8,890 bases of DNA, taken from contig WGBS01000055.1 in NCBI GenBank assembly GCA_015494165.1, forward strand, positions 1 to 8,890, given 5' to 3'. The notes below the pieces were generated by a model, which made no database searches, was not told the DNA's origin, and saw only the letters and a program-made list of their open reading frames with translations. The number at the start of each line of letters is the position of its first letter. Positions within the stretch are counted from its first letter, which is position 1. Source of the DNA: Gammaproteobacteria bacterium (lineage in GTDB: Bacteria; Pseudomonadota; Gammaproteobacteria; S144-34). Made by a program: the position numbers and the translations under genes. Shown here in pieces: positions 1 through 6,455 of this stretch.

Positions 1-696
1 CAGGAAGCGGTGGCCGAGCCCCGCGCCGTCGGCCGCCCCCTCGATCAGGCCCGGGATGTCGGCCATCACGAAGCTGCGCATGGGCCCGACGCGCACCACC
101 CCGAGGTGGGGGTGCAGCGTGGTGAAGGGGTAGTCCGCCACCTTGGGGCGCGCGGCGGAGACGGCGCGGATCAGGGTGGACTTGCCGGCGTTGGGCAGCC
201 CCACCAGCCCCACGTCGGCCAGGAGCCTCAGCTCCAGGGCGAGGCGGCGGCGCTCGCCCGGCGTGCCCGGGGTGGCCTGGCGCGGGGCGCGGTTGGTCGA
301 GCTCTTGAAGCGGGCGTTGCCCTTGCCGCCGCGCCCGCCGCGCGCGACCAGCAGCCGCTCGCCGGGGCGCGTGAGGTCGCCGACGAGCTCGCCGGTGTCG
401 GCGTCGCGCACCACGGTGCCCACGGGCACGCGGATCTCGAGGTCGGCCCCGCTCCGTCCCGTGCGCTCGCGCCCCTCGCCGGGACGGCCGTCCTCGGCCT
501 GGAAGCGGCGCGCGTAGCGGAAGTCGGCCAGCGTGTTGAGGCCGGGGTCGGCGACCAGCCACACGCTGCCGCCGTCGCCGCCGTCGCCGCCGTCCGGGCC
601 GCCGCGCGGGATGTACTTCTCGCGGCGGAAGTGCACGCAGCCGTCGCCGCCGCGCCCGGCGATCACCTCGATCTCGACCTCGTCGACGAACTTCAT
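1..696 (-). CDS. obgE: Obg-family ribosome-associated GTPase, 3' end cut by window edge
   Basis: This is the first 232 residues of the essential GTPase Obg (CgtA), which binds the 50S subunit during late assembly and links ribosome maturation to growth state. The N-terminal glycine-rich Obg fold spans about residues 1-159, with the typical GRGGDG (15-20), repeated GGDGGDGG and GGRGGKGN stretches. The G domain follows: P-loop GLPNAGKST (166-174), switch I with FTT (191-193) and G3 DIPGLIEGA (213-221). The G4 NKxD motif and the C-terminus lie beyond position 1. The ATG at 694-696 gives the standard MKFVDE start; upstream there is only a weak GGA as ribosome site. It is the third gene after rplU and rpmA, as in many gammaproteobacteria, and is separated from rpmA by about 150 bp holding two hairpins. 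Family identity is certain from the sequence; the role is established for the family. Confidence 0.97.
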   Translation of the reverse strand, partial: MKFVDEVEIEVIAGRGGDGCVHFRREKYIPRGGPDGGDGGDGGSVWLVADPGLNTLADFRYARRFQAEDGRPGEGRERTGRSGADLEIRVPVGTVVRDADTGELVGDLTRPGERLLVARGGRGGKGNARFKSSTNRAPRQATPGTPGERRRLALELRLLADVGLVGLPNAGKSTLIRAVSAARPKVADYPFTTLHPHLGVVRVGPMRSFVMADIPGLIEGAADGAGLGHRFL

Positions 697-751
697 CGGC
701 TGTCCGGAGGCTGCGTCCCGTCCGTCTCGCCCACCGCCCGGTGGTGCCCTA

Positions 752-777
752 CCCCGAGATCCCGCGGGATCTCGGGG
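752..777. repeat. Perfect 26-bp palindrome between rpmA and obgE
   Basis: Each 13-base arm reads CCCCGAGATCCCG and the two arms are perfect reverse complements with no spacer. In RNA it could form an 11-bp stem with a CGCG loop. It lies downstream of the terminator-like hairpin of rpmA and 55 bp before the obgE start. There is no following U run on either strand, so it is not a standard intrinsic terminator. It could be an mRNA processing or stabilising element, or a protein-binding palindrome; its function is unknown. Confidence 0.7.
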
Positions 778-785
778 GACGGCCC

Positions 786-818
786 CAGAAACGAGACCCC
801 CGCCTCGCGGGCGGGGTC
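786..818 (-). terminator. Likely partial terminator/attenuator after rpmA
   Basis: On the minus strand, 28 nt after the rpmA stop, GACCCCGCC (818-810) pairs with GGC-G-GGGGTC (804-795) around a 5-nt loop, with one bulged G. The stem is followed by the T-rich stretch TCGTTTCT. The T tract is imperfect, so read-through into obgE is plausible. This would let the two ribosomal protein genes be made in excess of the GTPase. Confidence 0.45.
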
Positions 819-845
819 CTCCGGTCTGCTGCGGGAGGGCGCGCC

Positions 846-1103
846 TCAGACGGGGACCACGCTCACGTAGGTGCGCCTGCGCGGCCCGCCGACGCGGAAG
901 ACCACGCGCCCGTCCGCCTTCGCGTAGAGCGTGTGGTCGCGCCCGACGCCCACGTTCTCGCCGGCGTGGAAGCGCGTGCCGCGCTGGCGCACGATGATGT
1001 TGCCCGCGCGCACGACCTGCCCGCCGAAGCGCTTGACCCCGAGCCGCTTAGAGTGGGAGTCGCGCCCGTTGCGCGTGCTGCCGCCCGCCTTCTTGTGTGC
1101 CAT
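846..1103 (-). CDS. rpmA: 50S ribosomal protein L27
   Basis: This is an 85-residue L27, the usual length. It starts with the canonical MAHKKAGGSTRNGRDS, whose N-terminal tail reaches toward the peptidyl transferase centre and the tRNA acceptor ends. The body contains the conserved KRFGGQVVRAGNIIVRQRGT and FHAGENVGVGRDHTLYA blocks. There is no extra N-terminal cleavable leader of the Firmicutes type. The gene lies 20 nt downstream of rplU on the same strand and is almost surely in the same transcript from the promoter at 1478-1507. A hairpin with a T-rich tail follows the stop. Identification is secure. Confidence 0.98.
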   Translation of the reverse strand: MAHKKAGGSTRNGRDSHSKRLGVKRFGGQVVRAGNIIVRQRGTRFHAGENVGVGRDHTLYAKADGRVVFRVGGPRRRTYVSVVPV

Positions 1104-1123
1104 GGCCCGTCAGCCTCCTCCGC

Positions 1124-1435
1124 TCAGGCCTCGATGCCCGTGATCTCGATCTCGGTGTAGTGCTGCCGGTGGCCGCGCGTGCGCTTGTAGCCCTTGCGCC
1201 GCTTGAACTTGATCACCGTGATCTTGCGGTGGCGCCCCTGGGCGCGCACGCGCCCCGTCACGCGGCCGCCCTCGAGGTAGGGCGTGCCCACCTTGACCGC
1301 CTCGCCGTCGGCGACGAGGAGCACGCGGTCGAAGGTGACCTCGCCGCCCGCCTCCACGGGCAGCTTCTCCACCCGCACGGTCTGGCCCGGCGCCACCCGG
1401 TACTGCTTGCCGCCGGTCTCGATCACCGCGTACAT
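1124..1435 (-). CDS. rplU: 50S ribosomal protein L21
   Basis: This encodes a 103-residue L21, identical in length to the Escherichia coli protein. It begins MYAVIETGGKQYRV and carries the C-terminal basic block KFKRRKGYKRTRGHRQ that contacts 23S rRNA. An in-frame extension upstream exists, but the ATG at 1433-1435 is preceded by a near-perfect ribosome site, GGAGAAGG (1441-1448, minus strand), at 5 nt. That, together with the family length, fixes the start. It is the first gene of the rplU-rpmA-(obgE) operon and is divergent from ispB, as in many gammaproteobacteria. Confidence 0.98.
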   Translation of the reverse strand: MYAVIETGGKQYRVAPGQTVRVEKLPVEAGGEVTFDRVLLVADGEAVKVGTPYLEGGRVTGRVRAQGRHRKITVIKFKRRKGYKRTRGHRQHYTEIEITGIEA

Positions 1436-1477
1436 GGGAACCTTCTCCGATCGGGACCCTGGTCCGGAAGACGCGGA

Positions 1478-1507
1478 ATTGTACGGGCGGCCACGCCGGG
1501 CCGTCAA
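1478..1507 (-). promoter_or_regulatory. Sigma70-type promoter of rplU-rpmA
   Basis: On the minus strand a -35 TTGACG (1507-1502) is followed after 18 bp by a -10 TACAAT (1483-1478). Each hexamer matches five of six consensus bases. The expected start is about 35 nt upstream of the rplU ATG, giving a short leader that contains the ribosome site. In such a GC-rich region two good hexamers at correct spacing are unlikely to be chance. Confidence 0.75.
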
Positions 1508-1532
1508 ACGCCCGGGCCGGCGCCGCGCTTCC

Positions 1533-1561
1533 TTGACACCGCCGGGGCCGGCACCGAACAT
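1533..1561 (+). promoter_or_regulatory. Candidate ispB promoter
   Basis: A perfect -35 consensus TTGACA (1533-1538) is followed at 17 bp by GAACAT (1556-1561), a weak -10 matching three of six bases. The predicted start would lie about 20 nt before the ispB ATG. It sits back to back with the rplU promoter in the 155-bp divergent gap. The -35 is convincing and the -10 is not. Confidence 0.4.
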
Positions 1562-1590
1562 GCTCCCCCCGGCCGCCGCCCTCCATCCCT

Positions 1591-2559
1591 ATGGATCTCG
1601 AGCGCATACGGGCCCACGTCGCCGACGACCTGGCCGCGGTGGACGACCTCATCCGCCGGCGCCTCGCCTCCGACGTGGTCCTCATCAACGAGCTCGGCCG
1701 CCACATCGTCGCCGGCGGCGGCAAGCGCCTGCGCCCCATGGTGCTGCTGCTCGCCGCGCGCGCCTGCGGCTACGACGGCCCCCACCACGTGGGCCTCGCC
1801 GCCGTGGTCGAGTTCATCCACACCGCCACCCTGCTCCACGACGACGTGGTCGACGCCTCCGAGCTGCGCCGCGGCCAGGAGACGGCCAACAGCATCTGGG
1901 GCAACGAGGCGAGCGTCCTGGTGGGCGACTTCCTCTACTCGCGCGCCTTCCAGATGATGGTCGAGGCGGGCAGCATGCGCGTGATGGAGATCCTGGCCGA
2001 GACCACCAACACCATCGCCGAGGGCGAGGTGCGCCAGCTCCTCAACTGCCACGACCCCGACACCACCGAGGAGCGCTACCTGGAGGTCATCCGCGGCAAG
2101 ACCGCCAAGCTCTTCGAGGCCGCCGCGCGCCTCGGGGCGGTGCTCGCCGGGCGCCCCGAGGCCGAGGAGGCCGCGCTCGCCGACTACGGCCTGCGCCTCG
2201 GCATCGCCTTCCAGCTCATCGACGACGTGCTCGACTACCGCGCCCGTCCCGAGGAGACCGGCAAGAACCTCGGCGACGACCTCGCCGAGGGCAAGCCCAC
2301 GCTCCCCTTCATCCACGCCCTGCGCGAGTCGCCGCCGGAGCGGGCCGCGGCGCTGCGCCGCGCCATCGAGGAGGGCGGGCGCGAGCACATCGGCACGGTG
2401 CTGGAAGCCATTGAAGCCACCGGGGCCATTGCGTACACTGAGGCGCGCGCGCGGACCGAGGCCGAGCGGGCGATCGCGGCCCTCGAGGCCCTCCCGGGAT
2501 CGCCCGCCCGCGAGGCGCTCGCGGCGCTGGCCCGGTTCGCCGTGGACCGCACCTACTGA
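1591..2559 (+). CDS. ispB: Octaprenyl (long-chain polyprenyl) diphosphate synthase
   Basis: This 322-residue trans-prenyltransferase adds isopentenyl diphosphate units to farnesyl or geranylgeranyl diphosphate to build the all-trans side chain of ubiquinone or menaquinone. It has GGGKRLRP (42-49, binds IPP diphosphate), the first aspartate-rich motif DDVVD (84-88, in LLHDDVVD, binds magnesium and the allylic diphosphate) and the second, DDVLD (211-215, in FQLIDDVLDY). Length and N-terminus (MDLERIRAHVADDLAAV) match IspB of E. coli, and its position divergent from rplU is the classical ispB location. No clear ribosome site precedes the ATG; the bases CCTCCATCCCT are not SD-like, so translation initiation is probably weak. 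Product chain length (C40 or other) cannot be read from sequence. A tRNA gene follows closely and may be co-transcribed. Confidence 0.95.
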   Translation: MDLERIRAHVADDLAAVDDLIRRRLASDVVLINELGRHIVAGGGKRLRPMVLLLAARACGYDGPHHVGLAAVVEFIHTATLLHDDVVDASELRRGQETANSIWGNEASVLVGDFLYSRAFQMMVEAGSMRVMEILAETTNTIAEGEVRQLLNCHDPDTTEERYLEVIRGKTAKLFEAAARLGAVLAGRPEAEEAALADYGLRLGIAFQLIDDVLDYRARPEETGKNLGDDLAEGKPTLPFIHALRESPPERAAALRRAIEEGGREHIGTVLEAIEATGAIAYTEARARTEAERAIAALEALPGSPAREALAALARFAVDRTY

Positions 2560-2579
2560 CGCGGCCGCGTCGGCTTCTT

Positions 2580-2656
2580 CGGGGTGTAGCTCAGCCTGGT
2601 AGAGCACTGCTTTCGGGAGGCAGGGGCCGTGGGTTCAAATCCCGCCACCCCGACCA
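2580..2656 (+). tRNA. tRNA-Pro, anticodon CGG
   Basis: A 77-nt cloverleaf can be folded by eye. The acceptor CGGGGTG pairs with CACCCCG. The D arm is GCTC/GAGC with AGCCTGGTA in the loop. The anticodon stem CTGCT/GGCAG closes the loop TTCGGGA with anticodon CGG, which reads CCG. The T arm is GTGGG-TTCAAAT-CCCGC. CCA is encoded at 2654-2656 after discriminator A. A C1-G72 closing pair is typical of bacterial tRNA-Pro. It starts 20 nt after the ispB stop, and no terminator is evident downstream. Confidence 0.95.
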
Positions 2657-2693
2657 GCTTTTCCCGCTAGATTCCGAGGCGCGGGGCGTCTTT

Positions 2694-2716
2694 GGGGGCA
2701 CCCGGGGGGCACCCGG
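2694..2716 (+). repeat. Two-copy 11-bp tandem repeat
   Basis: GGGGGCACCCG occurs twice in direct tandem (2694-2704 and 2705-2715) in the 188-bp gap between the tRNA and the hemerythrin gene. Each unit is itself partly self-complementary. It is probably a simple duplication, and no function is visible. Confidence 0.6.
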
Positions 2717-2805
2717 TCCCGATTCCGTGCCGTTCGGCGCCCTTCGCGCCCGCCGTCTTCCCCTTGGCGCTTGCGCACCTGCTCGCCGCTGCCGGCGGTG
2801 CCTGC

Positions 2806-2811
2806 CATAAT
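2806..2811 (+). promoter_or_regulatory. Candidate -10 box of the hemerythrin-like gene
   Basis: CATAAT matches five of six -10 bases and stands out in a very GC-rich stretch. It lies about 34 nt upstream of the GTG start at 2845. A -35 at 17 bp spacing would be TCGCCG (2783-2788), which is poor, so the promoter may be weak or activator dependent. Confidence 0.4.
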
Positions 2812-2844
2812 GGGCCCCGTACGGGGGCGACCGGGAGGCCCGCC

Positions 2845-3300
2845 GTGTCGGGCGAGGACTGGCTGGTCCACGACCACCGCCGCTACGACGAGGCGCTCGC
2901 CCGCGCCCAGGAGGCCGCAGAGGACGGCGCCTGGGGCGAGGCGCTGCTGCTCTTCACGGACCTGCTCGAGGCGCTTTCGCTGCACATGCGCCTCGAGGAC
3001 GAGGTCGTCTACCCCGCGCTCGAGCGCGAGACCGGGGACCCCGAGGGCGAGCTCGCGGAGCTGCGCGAGGAGCACCGCCAGCTCGCGCACCTGATGGAAG
3101 GGGCGCTGACGGTCGCCCGCGAGCGCGACATCGACCACCTGCTCGACGCGCTCGTGCCGCTGCGCCGCACGCTCCGCGAGCATGCCCGCTACGAGGAGGA
3201 GGTGCTCGCCCGTCTCGGCGGCGAGGCCCTCACCCGCAACCGCGAGGCCGTGCTCGCCGCTCTTGCCCGTCTCGAGGGCGAGGCACGCGACGCCGGCTAG
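2845..3300 (+). CDS. Hemerythrin-like HHE domain protein
   Basis: This 151-residue all-helical protein probably holds a non-heme di-iron centre. The expected ligands sit in four helices: H9 and H11 (VHDHRRYDE), H47 and E51 (HMRLEDEVVYP), H77 and H82 (EEHRQLAH), and H113 with E117/E118 (HARYEEEVL). The H..xE..xYP and HxxYEEE patterns are typical of the HHE family, whose members bind oxygen or sense or repair oxidative and nitrosative damage. The start is GTG at 2845 because GGGAGG (2833-2838) lies 6 nt upstream and the homologous region begins there; a longer frame from 2692 has no support. There is no signal peptide, so it is cytoplasmic. It ends one base before the stop codon of the convergent SRAP gene. 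The exact substrate or role is unknown. Confidence 0.85.
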   Translation: MSGEDWLVHDHRRYDEALARAQEAAEDGAWGEALLLFTDLLEALSLHMRLEDEVVYPALERETGDPEGELAELREEHRQLAHLMEGALTVARERDIDHLLDALVPLRRTLREHARYEEEVLARLGGEALTRNREAVLAALARLEGEARDAG

Positions 3301-3301
3301 A

Positions 3302-3982
3302 TCAGGCGGGCTCCGCGACGGGCTCGACGAGGGCGGGCTCGTCGCGGCGCGGGCTGTTCACCGCCCGGCTCACGGGCCAGGCCACGAGGCGGTCCCCAGG
3401 CAGGGGCGCCATCAGCTCCTGCAGCGCTGCCGGATCCTGCAGATCCGGATCGAGCCACGCCGCCACGGCCTCCCGCTCGGCGAGGATGAGGGGCATGCGC
3501 GCGTGCACGGGCGCGACGGCCGCATTCGCCTCCACCGTGAGCACCGCGCAGGTCTCGAGCACCGTCCCGTCCGGGCCCTCCCACCGCTCCCACAGGCCGG
3601 CGAGCCCGAAAGGCGCGCCGTCGGCGAGGCGGAACAGCCACGGCCAGCGCCCGGCGCGCGTCGCGCGCCACTCGTAGAAGCCGTCCGCCGCCACCAGGCA
3701 GCGCCTGCGGCGCAGCGCCGTGCGGAAGGCCGGGCGCTCGGCGGCGGTCTCCGCGCGGGCGTTGATGGGGCGCGGCCCCTTGTCGGGATCGCGTGCCCAG
3801 GAGGGGACCAGCCCCCAGCGCAGGGCGACGAGCTCGCGCCCCCCGCCGCGCCGCGCGCGGGCGGCGAGCACGGGCTGACCGGGCGCAACGTTCCAGCTCG
3901 GCGGAAGCGCCGCCACCGGCTCGGCGCCGAACAGCGCCGCGTAGTCCGAGACGGGGCGCGAACGGACGAACCTGCCGCACAT
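3302..3982 (-). CDS. SRAP-domain abasic-site protein (YedK/HMCES family)
   Basis: This 226-residue SRAP protein is close in length to E. coli YedK (222). The family forms a covalent thiazolidine crosslink to abasic sites in single-stranded DNA and so protects replication forks. Catalytic residues are all visible: Cys2 right after the initiator Met (MCGRF), N74 in INARAET, E104 in GFYEW and H160 in HARMP. The conserved RWGLVPSWA block is at 56-64. Cys2 must be N-terminal after Met removal, so the ATG at 3980-3982 is certain. No clear ribosome site precedes it; a TAGCAT hexamer (3989-3994, minus strand) could be a -10 of a nearly leaderless transcript. The stop is separated from the convergent hemerythrin stop by one base. 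Confidence 0.93.
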   Translation of the reverse strand: MCGRFVRSRPVSDYAALFGAEPVAALPPSWNVAPGQPVLAARARRGGGRELVALRWGLVPSWARDPDKGPRPINARAETAAERPAFRTALRRRRCLVAADGFYEWRATRAGRWPWLFRLADGAPFGLAGLWERWEGPDGTVLETCAVLTVEANAAVAPVHARMPLILAEREAVAAWLDPDLQDPAALQELMAPLPGDRLVAWPVSRAVNSPRRDEPALVEPVAEPA

Positions 3983-4012
3983 GCCACGATGCTAGCACGG
4001 GCGTGCCCGCCT

Positions 4013-4144
4013 GCGGCCGGCAGCCTGCGGTCTGCAGCTCCCAGTGAGCGGACAGCGCCAGGCCGCGGGTTGCAGGCTGCGGTGTACAGTCGCCCGTACC
4101 CCGTCACCCGCAACCCGTCACCCGTCTCCCGCGACCCGCAAACC
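4013..4144. repeat. Degenerate heptanucleotide repeat tract
   Basis: A 7-bp period runs through most of the gap between the divergent SRAP and thioredoxin genes. The right part is cleanest: seven units in register from 4093 to 4141, each CCCG followed by three variable bases (for example CCCGTCA, CCCGCAA, CCCGTCT). The left part continues in the same phase with units such as GCAGCCT, GCGGTCT and GCAGCTC. GCAGCCTGC (4020-4028) and GCAGGCTGC (4072-4080) form an inverted repeat inside it. Related heptads occur at 6246-6273 and 8010-8079. Confidence 0.75.
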
Positions 4145-4196
4145 CCCACAGCCCGCGCAGTGTTCGCGCGCGCGCCGCTGCGCTATGGTGGTCCGC

Positions 4197-5069
4197 ATGC
4201 CCGAGCCTGCACCCTGCCCCTGGATCGCCGAGGCGACGCCCGAGAGCTTCCCGCGCCTCGTGCTCGAGAACTCCCGCAAGGGCCCCGTGCTCGTGAACTT
4301 CTGGGCCCGCTACGCGGGCCCCTGCCTGCGGCAGTGGCCCGTGCTCGAGCGGCTCGCGCGCGACTACGGCGGCCGCTTCCTGCTCGTCAACCTCGACTGC
4401 GGGCGCCACCCGGACTTCGCGCGCGAGCTCGGCGTCACGAGCGTGCCGCTGCTGCGCCTCTACCGCGACGGCGATGTGCGCGAGACCGTGCACGGCTACG
4501 AGGGCGAGCAGCCCTTGCGCCGCCTGCTCGACCGCCACGTGCCGCGGCCCTCCGACAGCGCCGCAGCCCTCGCCCTGCGCCGGCTGGAGGCGGGCGAGCC
4601 AGAGGCGGCGCTCGCCGCGCTGCGCGAGGCGCTCGCCGCCGACCCCGAGAACCCGCGCCTGCCGGCCGCCTATGCGAAGGCCCTGATCCGGGCCGGACGG
4701 CCCGCGGAGGCCGCGGCCTGGATCGCCGGCCTGCCGCGGGCGCTGCGCGAGCGCGAGGACCTGGACACGCTGCGGGGCCACGCCGCCTTCCTCGCCGCCG
4801 CGGCCGATGCGCCCGACGAGACCGCGCTGCGCGAGGCCATCGCCGCCGACCCGGCGGCCATCGAGCCGCGCTTCCGGCTCGCGGCGGTGCAGCTCCGCGC
4901 CGACCGCATCGACGAGGCGCTGGAGACCCTGCTCGAGACGCTGCGCGAGTGCGGCGACACGGACGGGCACGACGTCCTGCGCGGGCTCGTCGCCCTGTTC
5001 CGCATGCTCGGGCCGGACGACCCGCGCGTGCGGCGCCTGCGCCCGCGCGTGGCCGAGCTGCTGCGCTGA
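4197..5069 (+). CDS. Thioredoxin-TPR protein, CnoX/YbbN-like
   Basis: This 290-residue protein has an N-terminal thioredoxin fold (about 8-115) and a C-terminal array of TPR-like helices (about 120-290). The active site reads FWARYAGPC, with GPC at 41-43. The normal first cysteine of CGPC is alanine (A40) and only C43 remains, so it cannot be an ordinary dithiol reductase. The cis-proline loop is TSVP (P84). Domain order and length match CnoX (YbbN), a chaperone-holdase partner of GroEL and DnaK whose active site also lacks the usual CxxC in E. coli. Other cysteines are C7, C68 and C252. An in-frame ATG at 4185 would add MVVR; neither start has a strong ribosome site, but GGTGG (4187-4191) is well placed for 4197. 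There is no signal peptide. The function as CnoX is inferred from architecture. Confidence 0.8.
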   Translation: MPEPAPCPWIAEATPESFPRLVLENSRKGPVLVNFWARYAGPCLRQWPVLERLARDYGGRFLLVNLDCGRHPDFARELGVTSVPLLRLYRDGDVRETVHGYEGEQPLRRLLDRHVPRPSDSAAALALRRLEAGEPEAALAALREALAADPENPRLPAAYAKALIRAGRPAEAAAWIAGLPRALREREDLDTLRGHAAFLAAAADAPDETALREAIAADPAAIEPRFRLAAVQLRADRIDEALETLLETLRECGDTDGHDVLRGLVALFRMLGPDDPRVRRLRPRVAELLR

Positions 5070-5126
5070 GGCGCGGTCGCCAGGCGCGCGTCTGCCCGTC
5101 GGCCCGGGACCTGCCCGAGCGCCACC

Positions 5127-6164
5127 TCAGGGATCGCCGTCGCCGTGCGGGCGCATCCCGGGCGGCAGGCAGGCATGCAACACCCGCGCGCGGGGCGATC
5201 CCATGGCCTCCAGCCGCTCGACGGCCTTGAGCAGGGCAGGCGCATCGGCGAGGCAGGCGGCCGCGAGCCCGAGGCCGCACCAGGCCCTGTCGTCGGCGGG
5301 ATCGAGGCGCAGCGCCACCTCGAAGGTGCGGCGGGCGAGCTCGTGCTCGCCCAGCGCGAGCCGCGCGCGGCCCTGCAGCTCCCACGCGTCCGCGCGCCAC
5401 GGAGCCAAGCGGGCCGCGCGGTCGGCGGCCTCGAGCGCCGCCCGGCCGTCGCCGGCGCGAAGCGCCGCCTCGCCCGCCGCGAGCCACGCGTCCGCGTCTC
5501 CGGAACCCGGCGCCGCGGCCCGGCGCGCGGCCGCCACCGTGCCTTCGGTGTCACGCTCCTCGCGCCGGGCCTGAGCGTCCAGGATCGGCGAGCCGGGCGG
5601 TCCCGCCCAGCACGAGGTGGTGCAGAGCGCGCGCGCGACGACCACGCGCTCCGCGCCGCTGCGGGCCACGACGAGCCCGACGAGGCTGCCGAGGCGGTGG
5701 AAGAGCGGCGTGCCCAGGGGCATGGGGTGCGCACCGCACCGTAGCTCGAACGCCGCCTCGTCCTCGCGCACCGGCACGTCGGCACGGAACGCCCGCTCCA
5801 TGAGCGTGCCGTCGCCCTTGCGCAGGTAGCGCACGAGCCGCTGACCCCGGCGCGGCGCCACGGCAGTGATCCAGATGGGCCGCACGGGGCCGGTCGGGAC
5901 CTCGAGCTCCGCGATCCCCACGCCGGGGAACACGCGCCCCACGGCCGCCGGCGCCAGGCGGTCGAGCCGGACGCCCGCTCCGATGCGGCGCGCGCCACGG
6001 ACGGCGTCGAGGGCAGTGAGGACGCGGTCGGTGTTGGCGACCACCCCCTGGCACGCGACGGCCCCGCCATCCCGCTCGGCGACCACGAGGACCGTGCGGA
6101 GGCCCATCGCCTGCACGTGCGGCATGACCACGTCGCGCCGCCGCACCGCCTCGTTCGCGTCCAT
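5127..6164 (-). CDS. TPR protein with degenerate trypsin-like N-terminal domain
   Basis: This protein is 345 residues. The C-terminal third (about 224-320) is a TPR array: DADAWLAAGEAALRAGD, ADAWELQGRARLALGEHELA and DRAWCGLGLAAACLADA begin successive repeats. The N-terminal part (about 20-170) has the spacing of an HtrA/trypsin fold: a GVVAN..RVLTALDAV segment where TAxH would carry the catalytic histidine, and PLGTPLFHRLGSLVGLV where GNSGGPL.. would carry the serine. Neither catalytic residue is present, so if the resemblance is real it is a pseudoprotease. There is no signal peptide or membrane segment. The ATG at 6162-6164 is preceded by AGGTGA (6176-6171, minus strand) at a proper distance, matching the 3' part of the extended anti-SD. 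It converges with the thioredoxin-TPR gene across a 57-bp gap. I do not recognise a named family; the TPR call is firm and the protease relation tentative. Confidence 0.7.
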   Translation of the reverse strand: MDANEAVRRRDVVMPHVQAMGLRTVLVVAERDGGAVACQGVVANTDRVLTALDAVRGARRIGAGVRLDRLAPAAVGRVFPGVGIAELEVPTGPVRPIWITAVAPRRGQRLVRYLRKGDGTLMERAFRADVPVREDEAAFELRCGAHPMPLGTPLFHRLGSLVGLVVARSGAERVVVARALCTTSCWAGPPGSPILDAQARREERDTEGTVAAARRAAAPGSGDADAWLAAGEAALRAGDGRAALEAADRAARLAPWRADAWELQGRARLALGEHELARRTFEVALRLDPADDRAWCGLGLAAACLADAPALLKAVERLEAMGSPRARVLHACLPPGMRPHGDGDP

Positions 6165-6245
6165 CGGCGCTCACCTAGCCGGAATGCCTGCCTGCGCCAG
6201 AAGGCCCCGCCCGTCCGGCTCTCTCCGGTCTTCCGCAGACCCCGT

Positions 6246-6273
6246 TTGCAGCTTTCAGCCTACGGTCTGCAGC
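6246..6273. repeat. Heptad-repeat fragment related to the 4013-4144 tract
   Basis: Four 7-bp units are in register: TTGCAGC, TTTCAGC, CTACGGT, CTGCAGC. The last 18 bp (6256-6273) match 4021-4038 with a single difference, which shows that the two loci carry the same repeat family. Confidence 0.6.
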
Positions 6274-6440
6274 AAGACCGTCGACCAGCGCGAGCTTCAG
6301 GCTCTCTTCCTGCGTCTCGGAAATCCGTTTTCCGGAATCTAACAATGTGGAGCGGCTTCCCGCGCCGACCGCCTGGGCGGCAGAGACGAGGGCCGGTGCG
6401 CGCTCCGCGCGCCGCATCTCGGTCTTTCCCGCCCCCGGTC

Positions 6441-6455
6441 GGGGCTGGAAGCCCC
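6441..6455 (+). other. Hairpin adjoining the insertion point
   Basis: GGGGCT (6441-6446) and AGCCCC (6450-6455) form a perfect 6-bp stem with a GGA loop. It is followed by TTCTCTA, which is the left half of the insertion target. The T content is too low for a confident terminator, and no upstream plus-strand gene needs one. IS110-family elements often target hairpin-bearing sequences, so its location may be meaningful. Confidence 0.5.

Noticed and set aside
1504..2607. Long open frame antisense to ispB (minus strand, 367 codons)
   Set aside because: It is a shadow of the GC-biased ispB codons, composed of alanine, glycine, arginine and histidine-rich text with no motif, while ispB on the other strand is unmistakable.
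2580..2720. tRNA-Pro as an attachment site of an integrated element
   Set aside because: There is no integrase gene nor a second copy of the tRNA 3' end in the window.
2692..2844. Upstream extension of the hemerythrin-like protein to an ATG at 2692
   Set aside because: The extra 51 residues are not HHE-like, they would span the -10 box and ribosome site, and GGGAGG is ideally placed for the GTG at 2845.
4013..4144. CRISPR array
   Set aside because: The repeat unit is 7 bp with no spacers and no cas genes nearby.
3182..5230. Open frame of 682 codons on the plus strand
   Set aside because: It overlaps the SRAP gene antisense and the thioredoxin gene out of frame; its composition is typical of a GC-rich shadow frame.
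4670..6070. Open frame of 466 codons on the minus strand across the thioredoxin and TPR genes
   Set aside because: It crosses two well-supported genes on different strands, is arginine/serine-rich low-complexity text and has no recognisable domain.
6175..6417. Possible 80-residue gene upstream of the TPR gene on the minus strand
   Set aside because: It has no ribosome site or family resemblance, and the frame crosses the heptad repeats; it is more likely non-coding.
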